From positions 1-64,000 of the forward strand of contig NZ_FMAH01000020.1 in assembly GCF_900094545.1 (NCBI RefSeq): a stretch of DNA of 64,000 bases, in the 5' to 3' direction. The position numbers were made by a program, and so were the translations under genes. This DNA comes from Martinezella miluonensis. GTDB taxonomy: Bacteria; Pseudomonadota; Alphaproteobacteria; Rhizobiales; Rhizobiaceae. Below the pieces are notes generated by a model. That model saw nothing but the letters and a program-made list of their open reading frames with translations. It searched no databases and was not told the origin of the DNA. This document shows, piece by piece, positions 43,111 through 53,503 of the stretch (position 1 is its first letter; each line of letters opens with the position of its first letter).

Positions 43111-46100
43111 ATGCCCGCAATTCAATATCCGTTCATTGACATTGCCGTGCATCCGCGCGTTCGGGAGCGCTTTGCCCGCGGCGAGGCCATGGTCATGTTT
43201 TCGACCGGGATGGATCGCGTATTGTGGGCCAATGGCGCCGGCGCCAACCTCTTCGGCTATGACGTCATCTACGATTTCCTCGACCAGGGGCCGAAGCCCG
43301 GCGACGTTTCGTTCCGCCAGATCGAGGCGACGGCGCGCGGCCTTGGCACGGTCGGCGATCAGCGCACATTCCTCATCCGCATGGCCTCCGGATTCCAGCG
43401 TTCTGTGGTAAACGCAGCGGTCGAGCGCATCCGCATCCAGGCAGGCGAAGAAGCGATCCTGTTTTCCTCGCCGGTCTCATCCAAACCGATGGCCACCTCC
43501 GAATGCGCCAAGCGCATGATCGACGGATTCGACGATCCCGACACGCATATGGCCGTCATCGGCCGCGATGGCGAAATCGTCGCGGCGTCCGAGCGTTTCC
43601 GCATGCTCGACATCACGCCGCAGACGGCACGAATGCTGACGACCATGGCCGGCGCGCAGTCGGACCGGCTGATCAAGCGGCCGATCTCGACCGGTCGCGG
43701 CTACCTGCCCGCCGCCATCGGCAAGCTCTCGGAAATACCGGCGCTGCATCTGCTGTTCGTCGTCGAGACGGTCCTTGGCCATCTCGATCCGACGGAAAGC
43801 CTTGCAGATGAGGCAGCGCCCGCCGCCGCCGAACCGCAGGCGGAAGAGACCCGGGCAGAGCTCGAAGCGGCAGCCGCCGACGAAACACCGCAACCCGCAC
43901 CGTCCGCACCCTTCAGCGATGTCATCGATGCCGTCGCCCATATCGAGGAGCTGGACGAGACGACGGAATATAGTGCGGATGAGGAGCCCGATGCGACGCC
44001 GATTAGCCATGAGGCAGGCGAGCATGTACCAATTCCGACTTTGATGGATGCTCCCAATGATGCTGCGGTTGAAGAAGCCACGCCTGTTGAAGAGCAAGAG
44101 GCGGAGACCGCGGCGGCTGGCGAAGAACACCTCGCCAATGCTCACATGGAAGCAAGCCCGGAACAAATCCAATCTGAAGCCGTCTCTGCCGATAGCACTG
44201 ATGGCGAAGGCTTCCTCTTCAAGCGCAACGGCCGTGCGACCCGGTTCGTATGGAAGATCGATGCTGCTGGCCGCTTCAGCGAGGTTTCGCGCGAATTCGC
44301 CGATGCTGTGGGACCACATGCGGCGCAAATTGCAGGCAATGCCTTCGCGGATGTCGCCGCGCGCTTCAATCTCGATCCGGATGGCAAGATCACGGAACTG
44401 CTGGCACGGCGCGACACCTGGTCGGGCCGGACGATCTATTGGCCGGTGGAGGGCACGGGCCTGATGGTACCGGTCGACCTGGCTGCCCTGCCGACCTATA
44501 CCCGCAGCCGCGAATTCGACGGCTTCAGAGGCTTCGGCGTCGTCCGCCTGGCGGATGCCATCGAAGATCCGATGAAGCGCGGCATGACGCTGGACGCGCA
44601 GGAAAGCTGGGATGCCGAAGCCACGACTAGCGACCAGGCGGGCGAAGCGGAAGCAGCCGCGAGCGACCAGCACAGCTCCGAGCCGGACGATTCCGCCGCA
44701 GCGGGAAGCAACGAGCAAGCAACCACCAAAGACGCTCCCACTGCAAGCGCGGAACCGCCCGCCTTGCATATCGTCGAGACGCCGAACCGCCGGCAAACAG
44801 ACAAGATCATCCGTCTGCACGAACATCGGACATTGGCGCAGGCAAGCCTTTCGCTCAGCGAACAAGCGGCCTTCCGGGAAATCGCCCGGCAGCTCGAACC
44901 TTTTGGCAAGCGCACGGAGCCGCCTGTCGAGCAACCCACGGCAGAACCCGCCGAAAGACATGTCGATGCCGCCCCGCAAGCAAATGCGGCCGACGAAATT
45001 CTTTCCGACACGAGCGAAACGGCGATCGGAAACGACGACGCCGACACCAGGCAGGAAAACGCGGCGTCGAATACCGACGCCTCTCCATCCGAGCCCGTTG
45101 CTGAGCCTTCCCAGGTGCAGGAGGCGAGCGGCGAAGCAGTCGCGGATGCCGGTTCTCCTTTTGAGGCGACGGTCTCCTCCGCCGAGCCGGAAGAGGATTT
45201 CGATCCTATCGATGTGCTCAACACCGCCATTCCGCCGCGCGTGAAGATGCGCACGGGGCTGTCGTCCGATATCATCGATCAGCTGCCGCTCGCCATCCTC
45301 GTCCACGCCGGCGACCGGCTGATCCACGGCAATCCGGAATTCCTGCGACTGACTGGCTATGAGAACCTGCCGGATCTCGAGCAGGTCGGTGGGCTGGATG
45401 CGCTGCTGCAGCGCAACGATCTGGAAGGCAAGACCGAACAGCCGGGCACGATGATGGTGGTGCGCGCCGACGATGCGCTGGTGCCGGTCACCGCGCGGCT
45501 GCAATCGATCCGCTGGGAAGACGGCACAGCCCTGATGCTGGCGCTGATGCCCGTGGAGAAGAGCGAGCCGCCTGCCCCGCCGCCACAACCTGTCTCCGAG
45601 GAAGGGCGGCCCGAACGCATCCTCGAAAAGGTCGGCAAGCTGCAGGTGGAGATAGAGGAACTGCGCTCGACGCTGGAAACGGCGACCGACGGTGTGATCA
45701 TCGTCGGCCAGGATGGCGAGATCCGCTCGATGAACCGCTCGGCAAGCGCGCTCTTCAACTATGACGACCAGGAGATCCGCGGCAAACCCTTCGTCATGCT
45801 GTTTGCGCATGAAAGCCAGAAGGCGGTGCTCGATTATCTCGGCGGCCTCTCCGGCCATGGCGTTGCCAGCGTGCTCAACGACGGCCGCGAAGTGATCGGT
45901 CGGGAGGCGTCCGGGGGCTTCCTGCCGCTGTTCATGACCATGGGTCAGCTCAACTCCTCCAACGGCTATTGCGCCGTGATCCGCGACATCACGCAATGGA
46001 AGCGGACCGAGGAGGAGCTGCGCAACGCCAAGCGCGCCGCCGAAACCGCCAATGCCCACAAGACGGATTTTCTCGCTCGCGTCAGCCACGAGATCCGCAC

Positions 46101-46758
46101 GCCGCTCAACGCCATCATCGGTTTCTCCGACATGATGGCCGGCGAACGCTTCGGGCCGATCGGCCATTCGCGTTACATCGAATATGCGACCGATATCGGC
46201 CGCTCCGGACGGCATGTGCTCGATATCGTCAACGACCTGCTTGATATCTCCAAGATCGAAGCCGGCGAGATGGATCTGGATTTCGCATCCGTCGGCCTCA
46301 ACGAGGCGATTACGGAGGCCGTGTCGCTGGTGCAGCCGCAGGCCAACAGCCAGCGTGTCATCATCCGCACGGCGCTGTCGCAGGCCGTGCCGAATGTCGT
46401 CGCCGACCTGCGCTCGATCAAGCAGATCGCACTCAACATCCTCTCGAACGCCATCCGCTTCACGCCGTCGGGCGGCCAGATCGTGGTGTCCACGTCCTAT
46501 GAAGGTAATGGCAGTGTCGTCCTGCGCATCAGAGATACCGGCGTCGGCATGACGCGCTCGGAACTCGAGCAGGCGATGAAACCCTTCCGGCAGGTCTCGA
46601 CCAATTCCCGCAAGCGCGGCGACGGCACCGGCCTCGGCCTGCCGCTGACCAAGGCGATGGTCGACGCCAACCGCGCAACCTTCTCGATCAACTCCGCGCC
46701 GAACGAGGGCACGCTGGTGGAAGTCACCTTCCCGTCGCCGCGGGTGCTGGCGAACTAA
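43111..46758 (+). CDS. cbrA: CbrA/PdhS-family sensor histidine kinase
   Basis: This is a 1215-residue soluble sensor kinase. The N-terminal region (to about 230) holds PAS-like segments. A long acidic, Ala/Pro/Glu-rich part (about 230-710, with one PAS-like island near 370-500) follows. Further PAS domains lie at about 720-985. The HisKA box has the phospho-His993 in 'RVSHEIRTPLNAIIGFSD' and the DivJ/PleC/PdhS trait 'FGPIGHSRYIEYATDIGRSG'. The ATPase has 'NILSNAIRFTPSGG', 'DTGVGM' and 'GTGLGLPL'. CbrA of S. meliloti controls DivK, cell cycle and exopolysaccharide. I assign the name by domain type and neighbourhood memory. A CtrA-type site precedes it. Confidence 0.82.
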   Translation: MPAIQYPFIDIAVHPRVRERFARGEAMVMFSTGMDRVLWANGAGANLFGYDVIYDFLDQGPKPGDVSFRQIEATARGLGTVGDQRTFLIRMASGFQRSVVNAAVERIRIQAGEEAILFSSPVSSKPMATSECAKRMIDGFDDPDTHMAVIGRDGEIVAASERFRMLDITPQTARMLTTMAGAQSDRLIKRPISTGRGYLPAAIGKLSEIPALHLLFVVETVLGHLDPTESLADEAAPAAAEPQAEETRAELEAAAADETPQPAPSAPFSDVIDAVAHIEELDETTEYSADEEPDATPISHEAGEHVPIPTLMDAPNDAAVEEATPVEEQEAETAAAGEEHLANAHMEASPEQIQSEAVSADSTDGEGFLFKRNGRATRFVWKIDAAGRFSEVSREFADAVGPHAAQIAGNAFADVAARFNLDPDGKITELLARRDTWSGRTIYWPVEGTGLMVPVDLAALPTYTRSREFDGFRGFGVVRLADAIEDPMKRGMTLDAQESWDAEATTSDQAGEAEAAASDQHSSEPDDSAAAGSNEQATTKDAPTASAEPPALHIVETPNRRQTDKIIRLHEHRTLAQASLSLSEQAAFREIARQLEPFGKRTEPPVEQPTAEPAERHVDAAPQANAADEILSDTSETAIGNDDADTRQENAASNTDASPSEPVAEPSQVQEASGEAVADAGSPFEATVSSAEPEEDFDPIDVLNTAIPPRVKMRTGLSSDIIDQLPLAILVHAGDRLIHGNPEFLRLTGYENLPDLEQVGGLDALLQRNDLEGKTEQPGTMMVVRADDALVPVTARLQSIRWEDGTALMLALMPVEKSEPPAPPPQPVSEEGRPERILEKVGKLQVEIEELRSTLETATDGVIIVGQDGEIRSMNRSASALFNYDDQEIRGKPFVMLFAHESQKAVLDYLGGLSGHGVASVLNDGREVIGREASGGFLPLFMTMGQLNSSNGYCAVIRDITQWKRTEEELRNAKRAAETANAHKTDFLARVSHEIRTPLNAIIGFSDMMAGERFGPIGHSRYIEYATDIGRSGRHVLDIVNDLLDISKIEAGEMDLDFASVGLNEAITEAVSLVQPQANSQRVIIRTALSQAVPNVVADLRSIKQIALNILSNAIRFTPSGGQIVVSTSYEGNGSVVLRIRDTGVGMTRSELEQAMKPFRQVSTNSRKRGDGTGLGLPLTKAMVDANRATFSINSAPNEGTLVEVTFPSPRVLAN

Positions 46759-46816
46759 GGGACGTTTTCGGTTCGGCAGCATCCGCTGCCGGGCGCTCGC
46801 CCACGGTCGTCAACTC

Positions 46817-47218
46817 TCAGAACCAGAGATCACGCACGCATTTTCCGTCCGACGGAAGATCTTCGAACGTGTCCAGACCATCGAAGCGATCGATGGGCAG
46901 GTCATAGACGAGATCCGGCGGCGCAAGCCGCAGATTGACCGCCATGCGCCGGCGGCCATCCTTTTCCAGATGCAGGCCGCGCCAGCTTAAGACGCAGGCG
47001 CAGGTTGGGCAGAACAATATTTCGAGAGACGGCTCCTTCTCGGCGGCCCGCGTGTAAGACGCGGTTGGCCCGCTGAGCAAGATCCGCTCCCCTTCATAGT
47101 CATAGGCCCATAGCGCACCGTAGCGTCGGCAGAGCGTGCAGTTGCAGGCCGTGATCGAGCCCGGATCGCCCGTAAGGGTCCAACTTGTCCTGCCGCAATG
47201 ACATGAGCCGATCAGCAT
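46817..47218 (-). CDS. GFA-domain protein (glutathione-dependent formaldehyde-activating fold)
   Basis: This 133-residue zinc-binding protein of the GFA/CENP-V fold opens with 'GSCHCGRTSW', followed by 'CNCTLCRRYG' and a later 'FCPTCAC', which supply the Cys ligands. The family is named after a formaldehyde-glutathione adduct enzyme, but most members have no proven reaction. I chose ATG 47218; family similarity begins there, although the ribosome site is weak, and the frame is open to 47431. It is convergent with the kinase gene. A CGGCAG/CTGCCG hairpin lies in between. Confidence 0.85.
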   Translation of the reverse strand: MLIGSCHCGRTSWTLTGDPGSITACNCTLCRRYGALWAYDYEGERILLSGPTASYTRAAEKEPSLEILFCPTCACVLSWRGLHLEKDGRRRMAVNLRLAPPDLVYDLPIDRFDGLDTFEDLPSDGKCVRDLWF

Positions 47219-47287
47219 GAATGTAGAATGCAATCCTCTGCCTGTTCGAGAATGGCATTCTGCTTCAGCTGCGTGACATCTGCAAAT

Positions 47288-47397
47288 GAGGCTCTCCCGA
47301 AGACGACACGCCACGAGGAGAGCCTCTCTCAGATCGCAGCCAAACCGCTGGGTACAGGCGCCACTAGGTCCGACAGGGGCAGTATCCCCTGCCGGAC
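47288..47397. other. Two strong hairpins between the GFA and ABM genes
   Basis: GAGGCTCTCC (47288-47297) pairs with GGAGAGCCTC (47317-47326). GTCCG-CAGGGG (47368-47379) pairs with CCCCTG-CGGAC (47386-47397). Neither has a clear T-run. They may end or protect the ABM-gene message. No gene is visible in the 228-base gap. Confidence 0.5.
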
Positions 47398-47446
47398 GGC
47401 TGCCCGCCCGGCATCTTCCTTTCAGAGGCAAAGCCGGCCATGCCGC

Positions 47447-47794
47447 TTAGGCGCGCTTGGGCAAGACCAGATCGCCGACCGTGTAGGTGTGGAACTCGCT
47501 CTTCGAGACGGTGTCCAGTTTCCGGAATTTTTCGACGAAATGCGGATCGGAAAAGAACTCGCCGACATTGCCGGCATCCTGGATGGCCTCGATGTTGACG
47601 ACCGTCTGACCATCCGAGCTTTTCGCAAGGCTGCTCCAGAGGAAGCCTTCCTTTCGTTCCGCGACGTAATGCACAACATCCTGAATGATGGCGAAGGCTT
47701 CCTCCTGCTTTCCGGGATGAGCGTGGATGACGTTGACGATAAAGGTCGTAGGAGCGGGAGAACCCGCAAAGCTGGCGATATGTTTCGTTTCCAT
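47447..47794 (-). CDS. Antibiotic biosynthesis monooxygenase (ABM) domain protein
   Basis: This 115-residue ferredoxin-like protein of the ABM/DUF family has the core 'TFIVNVIHAHPGKQEEAFAI' near residues 17-36 and 'FLWSSLAKSSDG' near 52-63. Such small dimers act as cofactor-free monooxygenases, haem-degrading enzymes or unknown. I chose the ATG at 47794 because GGAGAGAC lies just before it; an ATG at 47806 is an alternative. It is divergent from a LysR gene, whose probable target it is. No signal peptide. Confidence 0.8.
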   Translation of the reverse strand: METKHIASFAGSPAPTTFIVNVIHAHPGKQEEAFAIIQDVVHYVAERKEGFLWSSLAKSSDGQTVVNIEAIQDAGNVGEFFSDPHFVEKFRKLDTVSKSEFHTYTVGDLVLPKRA

Positions 47795-47876
47795 GAGTCT
47801 CTCCATCTGAAGCTCGCGCTGTTCAGCCGCGGCGACCTCTGGATATCCGGCGAGAGATAGCGGATAAAGTAGCCTG

Positions 47877-47910
47877 TATTCTCAACATATCGGATAAAAA
47901 TTCCAGAATA
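47877..47910. promoter_or_regulatory. Candidate LysR site between ABM and LysR genes
   Basis: TATTCT (47877-47882) and AGAATA (47905-47910) form an inverted pair in the 123-base divergent region. The second copy ends 7 bases before the LysR start. Short arms make this tentative. Confidence 0.3.
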
Positions 47911-47917
47911 GGCAGAC

Positions 47918-48805
47918 ATGGATAAGCTTGGAACGCTCGGCATCTTTATCCAGGTCGCCGAGGTCGGGAGTTTCGTCGCGGCCGGACATCGCCTCGGCAT
48001 TTCAGGTTCCGCCGTGGGCAAAGCCATTGGCCGCCTCGAGGACGAGTTGGGCGTGCGATTGTTCAATCGCTCGACCCGCAGCATGGCCCTGACAGAAGAA
48101 GGCAGCTTTTTCCTGGAGACGTGTCGGCGCATTCAATCGGAATATGAGGAAGCGCAGTCCAAGCTATCCAGCTCGCAGGCCGTGCCGCGCGGACAGCTGC
48201 GCGTGAGCCTTCCTCTGGCCGGCATGCTGCTGATGCCGACATTATCGGCCTTCATGACGGCTTATCCGGAGATCAATCTCGATCTCGATTTCACGGATCG
48301 CCTCGTCGATGTCATCGAAGAAGGGTTCGACGCCGTCATCCGCACGGGCGAGGTCAGAGACACCCGCCTGATGAGCCGCAAGCTCGGCACCTTCAAGTAC
48401 AAGGTCGTCGCCTCGCCGGACTATCTCAAGGCTCATGGCCATCCGAAGGTTCCGGAGGATCTGCTCCGGCATCGCTGCCTTCACCACCGCTTCGCAAACT
48501 CGGGAAGGCTCGAGCCATGGCCATTGGTTCGCGAAGAGGGCGAGATGAAGCTCGACCTGCCGGTGACCACCGTTGCAAGCACGCTGGAACCACTGATCTA
48601 CCTTGCGGAGCGCTCCTTCGGAATCACATGCCTTCCCCCGTTTGCGGTGGCGTCGGAGATCGCACAAGGGAAACTGGTTTCGCTGCTGACCGACTATCTG
48701 GCCGATACGGGAACATTTCGCGTCCTCTGGCCGACCAATCGGTATCTATCGCCAAAGGTTCGCGCCTTCGTGGATCATATGGCCGCGAACCTCTTCGCCG
48801 AATGA
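47918..48805 (+). CDS. LysR-family transcriptional regulator
   Basis: This is a 295-residue LysR-type regulator. The helix-turn-helix 'GSFVAAGHRLGISGSAVGKA' lies near residues 16-35, followed by 'IGRLEDELGVRLFNRSTRS'. The effector domain begins near 92 ('LRVSLPLAGMLLMPTL'). It resembles regulators next to small oxidoreductases. A divergent start 123 bases away suggests control of the ABM-domain gene. The start follows an AGGCAG site. It is convergent with a gene remnant and the DEAD-box helicase beyond. Confidence 0.88.
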   Translation: MDKLGTLGIFIQVAEVGSFVAAGHRLGISGSAVGKAIGRLEDELGVRLFNRSTRSMALTEEGSFFLETCRRIQSEYEEAQSKLSSSQAVPRGQLRVSLPLAGMLLMPTLSAFMTAYPEINLDLDFTDRLVDVIEEGFDAVIRTGEVRDTRLMSRKLGTFKYKVVASPDYLKAHGHPKVPEDLLRHRCLHHRFANSGRLEPWPLVREEGEMKLDLPVTTVASTLEPLIYLAERSFGITCLPPFAVASEIAQGKLVSLLTDYLADTGTFRVLWPTNRYLSPKVRAFVDHMAANLFAE

Positions 48806-48839
48806 TGGCGCATGATACAGCGCTGGACCCAGGCTTTAG

Positions 48840-49061
48840 CTAACGTATGGCGGGCACTTTCGATCGCAGAAAATCCCGGTCGGTTGCCGAGAGCATTTCA
48901 ACGGGGAGCGTCAGGAACTGGCTCGGAGCGGTAAATATCATCCGATGGGCCGGACGCTCCCAAATCTCGGTCACAGTTGACCATGGGATTGTCGCCGATC
49001 CCAGATCGGACACGACGTCAAATCCCTTGTCGCGAAATGTGAATTTGCCTGGATATTGAAA
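48840..49061 (-). pseudogene. C-terminal remnant of a YcxB-like membrane-protein gene
   Basis: The minus strand reads as 73 codons with a coherent protein-like sequence, including 'PWSTVTEIWERPAHRMIF' and 'APSQFLTLPVEMLS', ending in a TAG. It resembles the C-terminal YcxB-like domain, which normally follows two membrane spans. The N-terminal two-thirds and any start codon are missing: upstream, the frame meets a stop beside the DEAD-box gene end. So it looks like a decayed, truncated copy. The frame is coherent enough that the signal is unlikely to be chance. Confidence 0.6.
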
Positions 49062-49106
49062 CCTCAGATCGCAGAGCCGCGCCTTCTTGCGAGCGCGGCG
49101 TTGAGA

Positions 49107-51029
49107 TCATTCGCCTCGTGACTTCGCACCCTTGCGAGCGGCCCGGGAATTGGGTTTGCCGCCCTTGGGGGGACCATCGTTCTTGGTGAAGCTCGGCTTG
49201 CCTGGTTTCTTTGCCCAGGGCTTCTTATCGGAGCGTTCGGAAATGCCGCCCTCGCCCGCCTGTGTCCGTTCCGGTTTGCGATCGGATTTCCACTTCGGCT
49301 TGCCGCCCTCCTGCGAGCGGGGTCCCTTGTCGGCGAAGGGCTTCTTTTTCTCGAAAGCCCCTTCGCGCTTTGCTTGCGAAAAATCCGGCACGCCGGCGAG
49401 CGGCTTGACGCGGATGCCGCGTTCCAGCGTCTTGTCCGGGCCGATGGCGGAGAGGAAGCGCTCGGCACCTTCCTGTGAAAACTCGACGAAGGTTTCCTCC
49501 GGCTGCATCTTGATGGCGCCGATGTCGCGCTTGGTCAGGTTGCCGTTGCGGCAGAGCATCGGGATCAGCCAGCGCGGCTCGGCATTCTGCTTGCGCCCCA
49601 CAGAGAGCGACACCCAGACGCCATCGGTGAAATCGTTCCGTCCGCCAGATGGGCCATCATCGCGGGGAGTGACCGGGAAATCATCCCGGCGAGGCTTCCT
49701 GCGCTCGCCCTCCGCCGGCACATCCTGCAGATCTTCGGGCGCGGAGTGGCCGGCCCGGTACTGCCGCAGGAATGCGGCGGCAACCTGCTCGGCGCCGTGG
49801 CGCTCCAGCAGTTGCTGGACGATGGACTTTTCGTCTTCGGCAAGCGCGGCCGTGAAGACCGGATCGGCGAGAAGACGTTCGTCGTCACGCTGGCTCACTT
49901 CGTCGGCAGACGGCGGCTTTGCCCAGGTAGCGCGAATGCGGGCGGCTTCCAGCAGGCGCTCGGTGCGGCGGCGGGCGCTGAGCGGCACGATGAGGGCGCT
50001 GACGCCCTTGTTGCCGGCGCGACCGGTGCGGCCGCTGCGATGAAGCAGCGTGTCCGGATTGGTCGGCAAGTCCGCATGGACGACCAGCTCCAGACCCGGT
50101 AGATCGATGCCGCGAGCCGCGACATCAGTTGCGATGCAGACGCGGGCACGGCCATCGCGCATGGCCTGAAGAGCGTGGGTGCGCTCGTTCTGGCTGAGCT
50201 CGCCCGACAGAGCGACGACCGAAAAGCCGCGATTGTTGAACCGCGCCGTCAGATGATTGACGGCAGCGCGCGTCGAGCAGAAGACGATGGCGTTGCGCGC
50301 CTCATAATAGCGCAGCACGTTGATGATGGCGTTTTCCTTGTCGCTCGGCACCACGGTCAGCGCGCGATAGTCGATATCGACATGCTGCTTGGCTTCGGAA
50401 GCGGTGGCGATGCGAACGGCATCGCGCTGGTAGTTTTCGGCGAGCTTGGCGATGGAGCGCGGCACGGTCGCGGAGAACATCAAGGTGCGGCGCTCGGAGG
50501 GCGAGGCTTCCAGAATGAATTCCAGATCCTCGCGGAAACCGAGATCGAGCATTTCGTCGGCCTCATCGAGCACGACGGCGCGCAATTGCGAAATATCGAG
50601 CGAATTGCGGCGGATGTGATCGCAGAGACGGCCGGGCGTGCCGACGACGATGTGAGCGCCGCGCTCGAGCGTCCGCCGTTCCGTGCGCATATCCATGCCG
50701 CCGACGCAGGAAGCGATCGTCGCGCCGGTCAGCCCGTAGAGCCATTCCAGCTCGCGCTGCACCTGAAGCGCCAGTTCGCGGGTCGGCGCGATCGCCAAGG
50801 CCAGAGGTGCACCGGCCGGACCGAAGCGCTCCGAACCATCGAGCAGTCCGGGCGCCAGCGCCAGGCCGAAGGCAACCGTCTTGCCCGAGCCGGTCTGCGC
50901 CGACACGAGGGCATCCTTCCCGGCAAGGCCGGGATCGAGCATGGCTTTCTGTACCGGCGTCAGCGTTTCATAACCGCGCTTCGCCAAAGCCTGGGCAATC
51001 GCAGGAACGATGCCTTCGAATTCAGTCAT
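49107..51029 (-). CDS. DEAD-box RNA helicase with DbpA-type RNA-binding domain
   Basis: This is a 640-residue ATP-dependent RNA helicase. The core (about 1-370) has the Q motif, Walker A 'AQTGSGKT', 'DEAD', 'SAT' and 'HRSGRTGR'. A DbpA-type RNA-binding domain follows near residues 470-540 ('WVSLSVGRKQNAEPRWLIPM'). The tail from about 550 is Lys/Gly/Pro-rich and probably disordered. It may act in ribosome assembly or cold adaptation. I chose ATG 51029 after AAAGA; the frame is open to 51134. A terminator-like hairpin lies 140 bases upstream of the start. Confidence 0.92.
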   Translation of the reverse strand: MTEFEGIVPAIAQALAKRGYETLTPVQKAMLDPGLAGKDALVSAQTGSGKTVAFGLALAPGLLDGSERFGPAGAPLALAIAPTRELALQVQRELEWLYGLTGATIASCVGGMDMRTERRTLERGAHIVVGTPGRLCDHIRRNSLDISQLRAVVLDEADEMLDLGFREDLEFILEASPSERRTLMFSATVPRSIAKLAENYQRDAVRIATASEAKQHVDIDYRALTVVPSDKENAIINVLRYYEARNAIVFCSTRAAVNHLTARFNNRGFSVVALSGELSQNERTHALQAMRDGRARVCIATDVAARGIDLPGLELVVHADLPTNPDTLLHRSGRTGRAGNKGVSALIVPLSARRRTERLLEAARIRATWAKPPSADEVSQRDDERLLADPVFTAALAEDEKSIVQQLLERHGAEQVAAAFLRQYRAGHSAPEDLQDVPAEGERRKPRRDDFPVTPRDDGPSGGRNDFTDGVWVSLSVGRKQNAEPRWLIPMLCRNGNLTKRDIGAIKMQPEETFVEFSQEGAERFLSAIGPDKTLERGIRVKPLAGVPDFSQAKREGAFEKKKPFADKGPRSQEGGKPKWKSDRKPERTQAGEGGISERSDKKPWAKKPGKPSFTKNDGPPKGGKPNSRAARKGAKSRGE

Positions 51030-51171
51030 AGTCTGTCTTTCGGAATTCTTCGCCCGCCAAAAGGCGGCGATCATCGTGGCCCGCACGTCGCAGGCCTCTT
51101 CTTCAAGCCTGCACATACTTGGTCGGCAGGCCAATGTACAGAGCGGCCGCGTATTTGTATCAGCCAGAACG

Positions 51172-51200
51172 AAAAAAAGGCAGCGAACCGCGCTGCCTTT
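51172..51200 (-). terminator. Strong Rho-independent terminator upstream of the helicase gene
   Basis: AAAGGCAGCG and CGCTGCCTTT pair perfectly around a five-base loop, with a T7 run on the minus strand. It lies about 190 bases after the acetoacetyl-CoA synthetase stop and 143 bases before the helicase start. It could end that gene's message, a small RNA, or a regulated leader of the helicase gene. Confidence 0.85.
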
Positions 51201-51330
51201 GAGAATGGTGCTGTCAAAAGAAAGCTCGAGTCGGTGAACTTCATGTTTCGGGAGCCAGAACCAGCTCCAATCCGCTGCTGACGTATGCGAACGGTCTCAA
51301 GTTGGCCTTTACCTTTGACCAATCTTTCCT
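51172..51330 (-). ncRNA. Candidate small RNA or terminated leader
   Basis: The stretch before the terminator has no convincing gene but holds an inner GGAGC/GCTCC hairpin (51251-51268) and ends at a textbook terminator. The 5' end is not known. It might be an independent sRNA, a 3'-UTR-derived RNA of the upstream gene, or an attenuator in the helicase leader. No promoter is clear; TAAC/GTTA around 51330 is the only pattern I noticed. Confidence 0.35.
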
Positions 51331-51385
51331 AACGCAAGGTTACCAAACGGAGGTCATCGTTTGCCCCTCAATTTTAGGGTGCATC

Positions 51386-53338
<1,953 letters not shown>

Positions 53339-53503
53339 ATTTCTCTCCCCTGTTTTTCCCAGTATATAGCAATGCTGCAACGCATTATAAAGTCACGGAG
53401 TCATGTGGCTTTCCAACCTGCGACGTTTGCATCCGACAAACATTTCCTATATCCGGCAAGCATAGGCACATCATCCCTATCAGTTTGAGAGTCTCCACGG
53501 GAT

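Noticed and set aside
43477..46782. 1101-codon open frame antisense to the kinase gene
   Set aside because: The kinase has full HisKA and ATPase motifs on the + strand. The antisense product lacks domains and is Arg/His/Asp-rich in the way shadow frames are.
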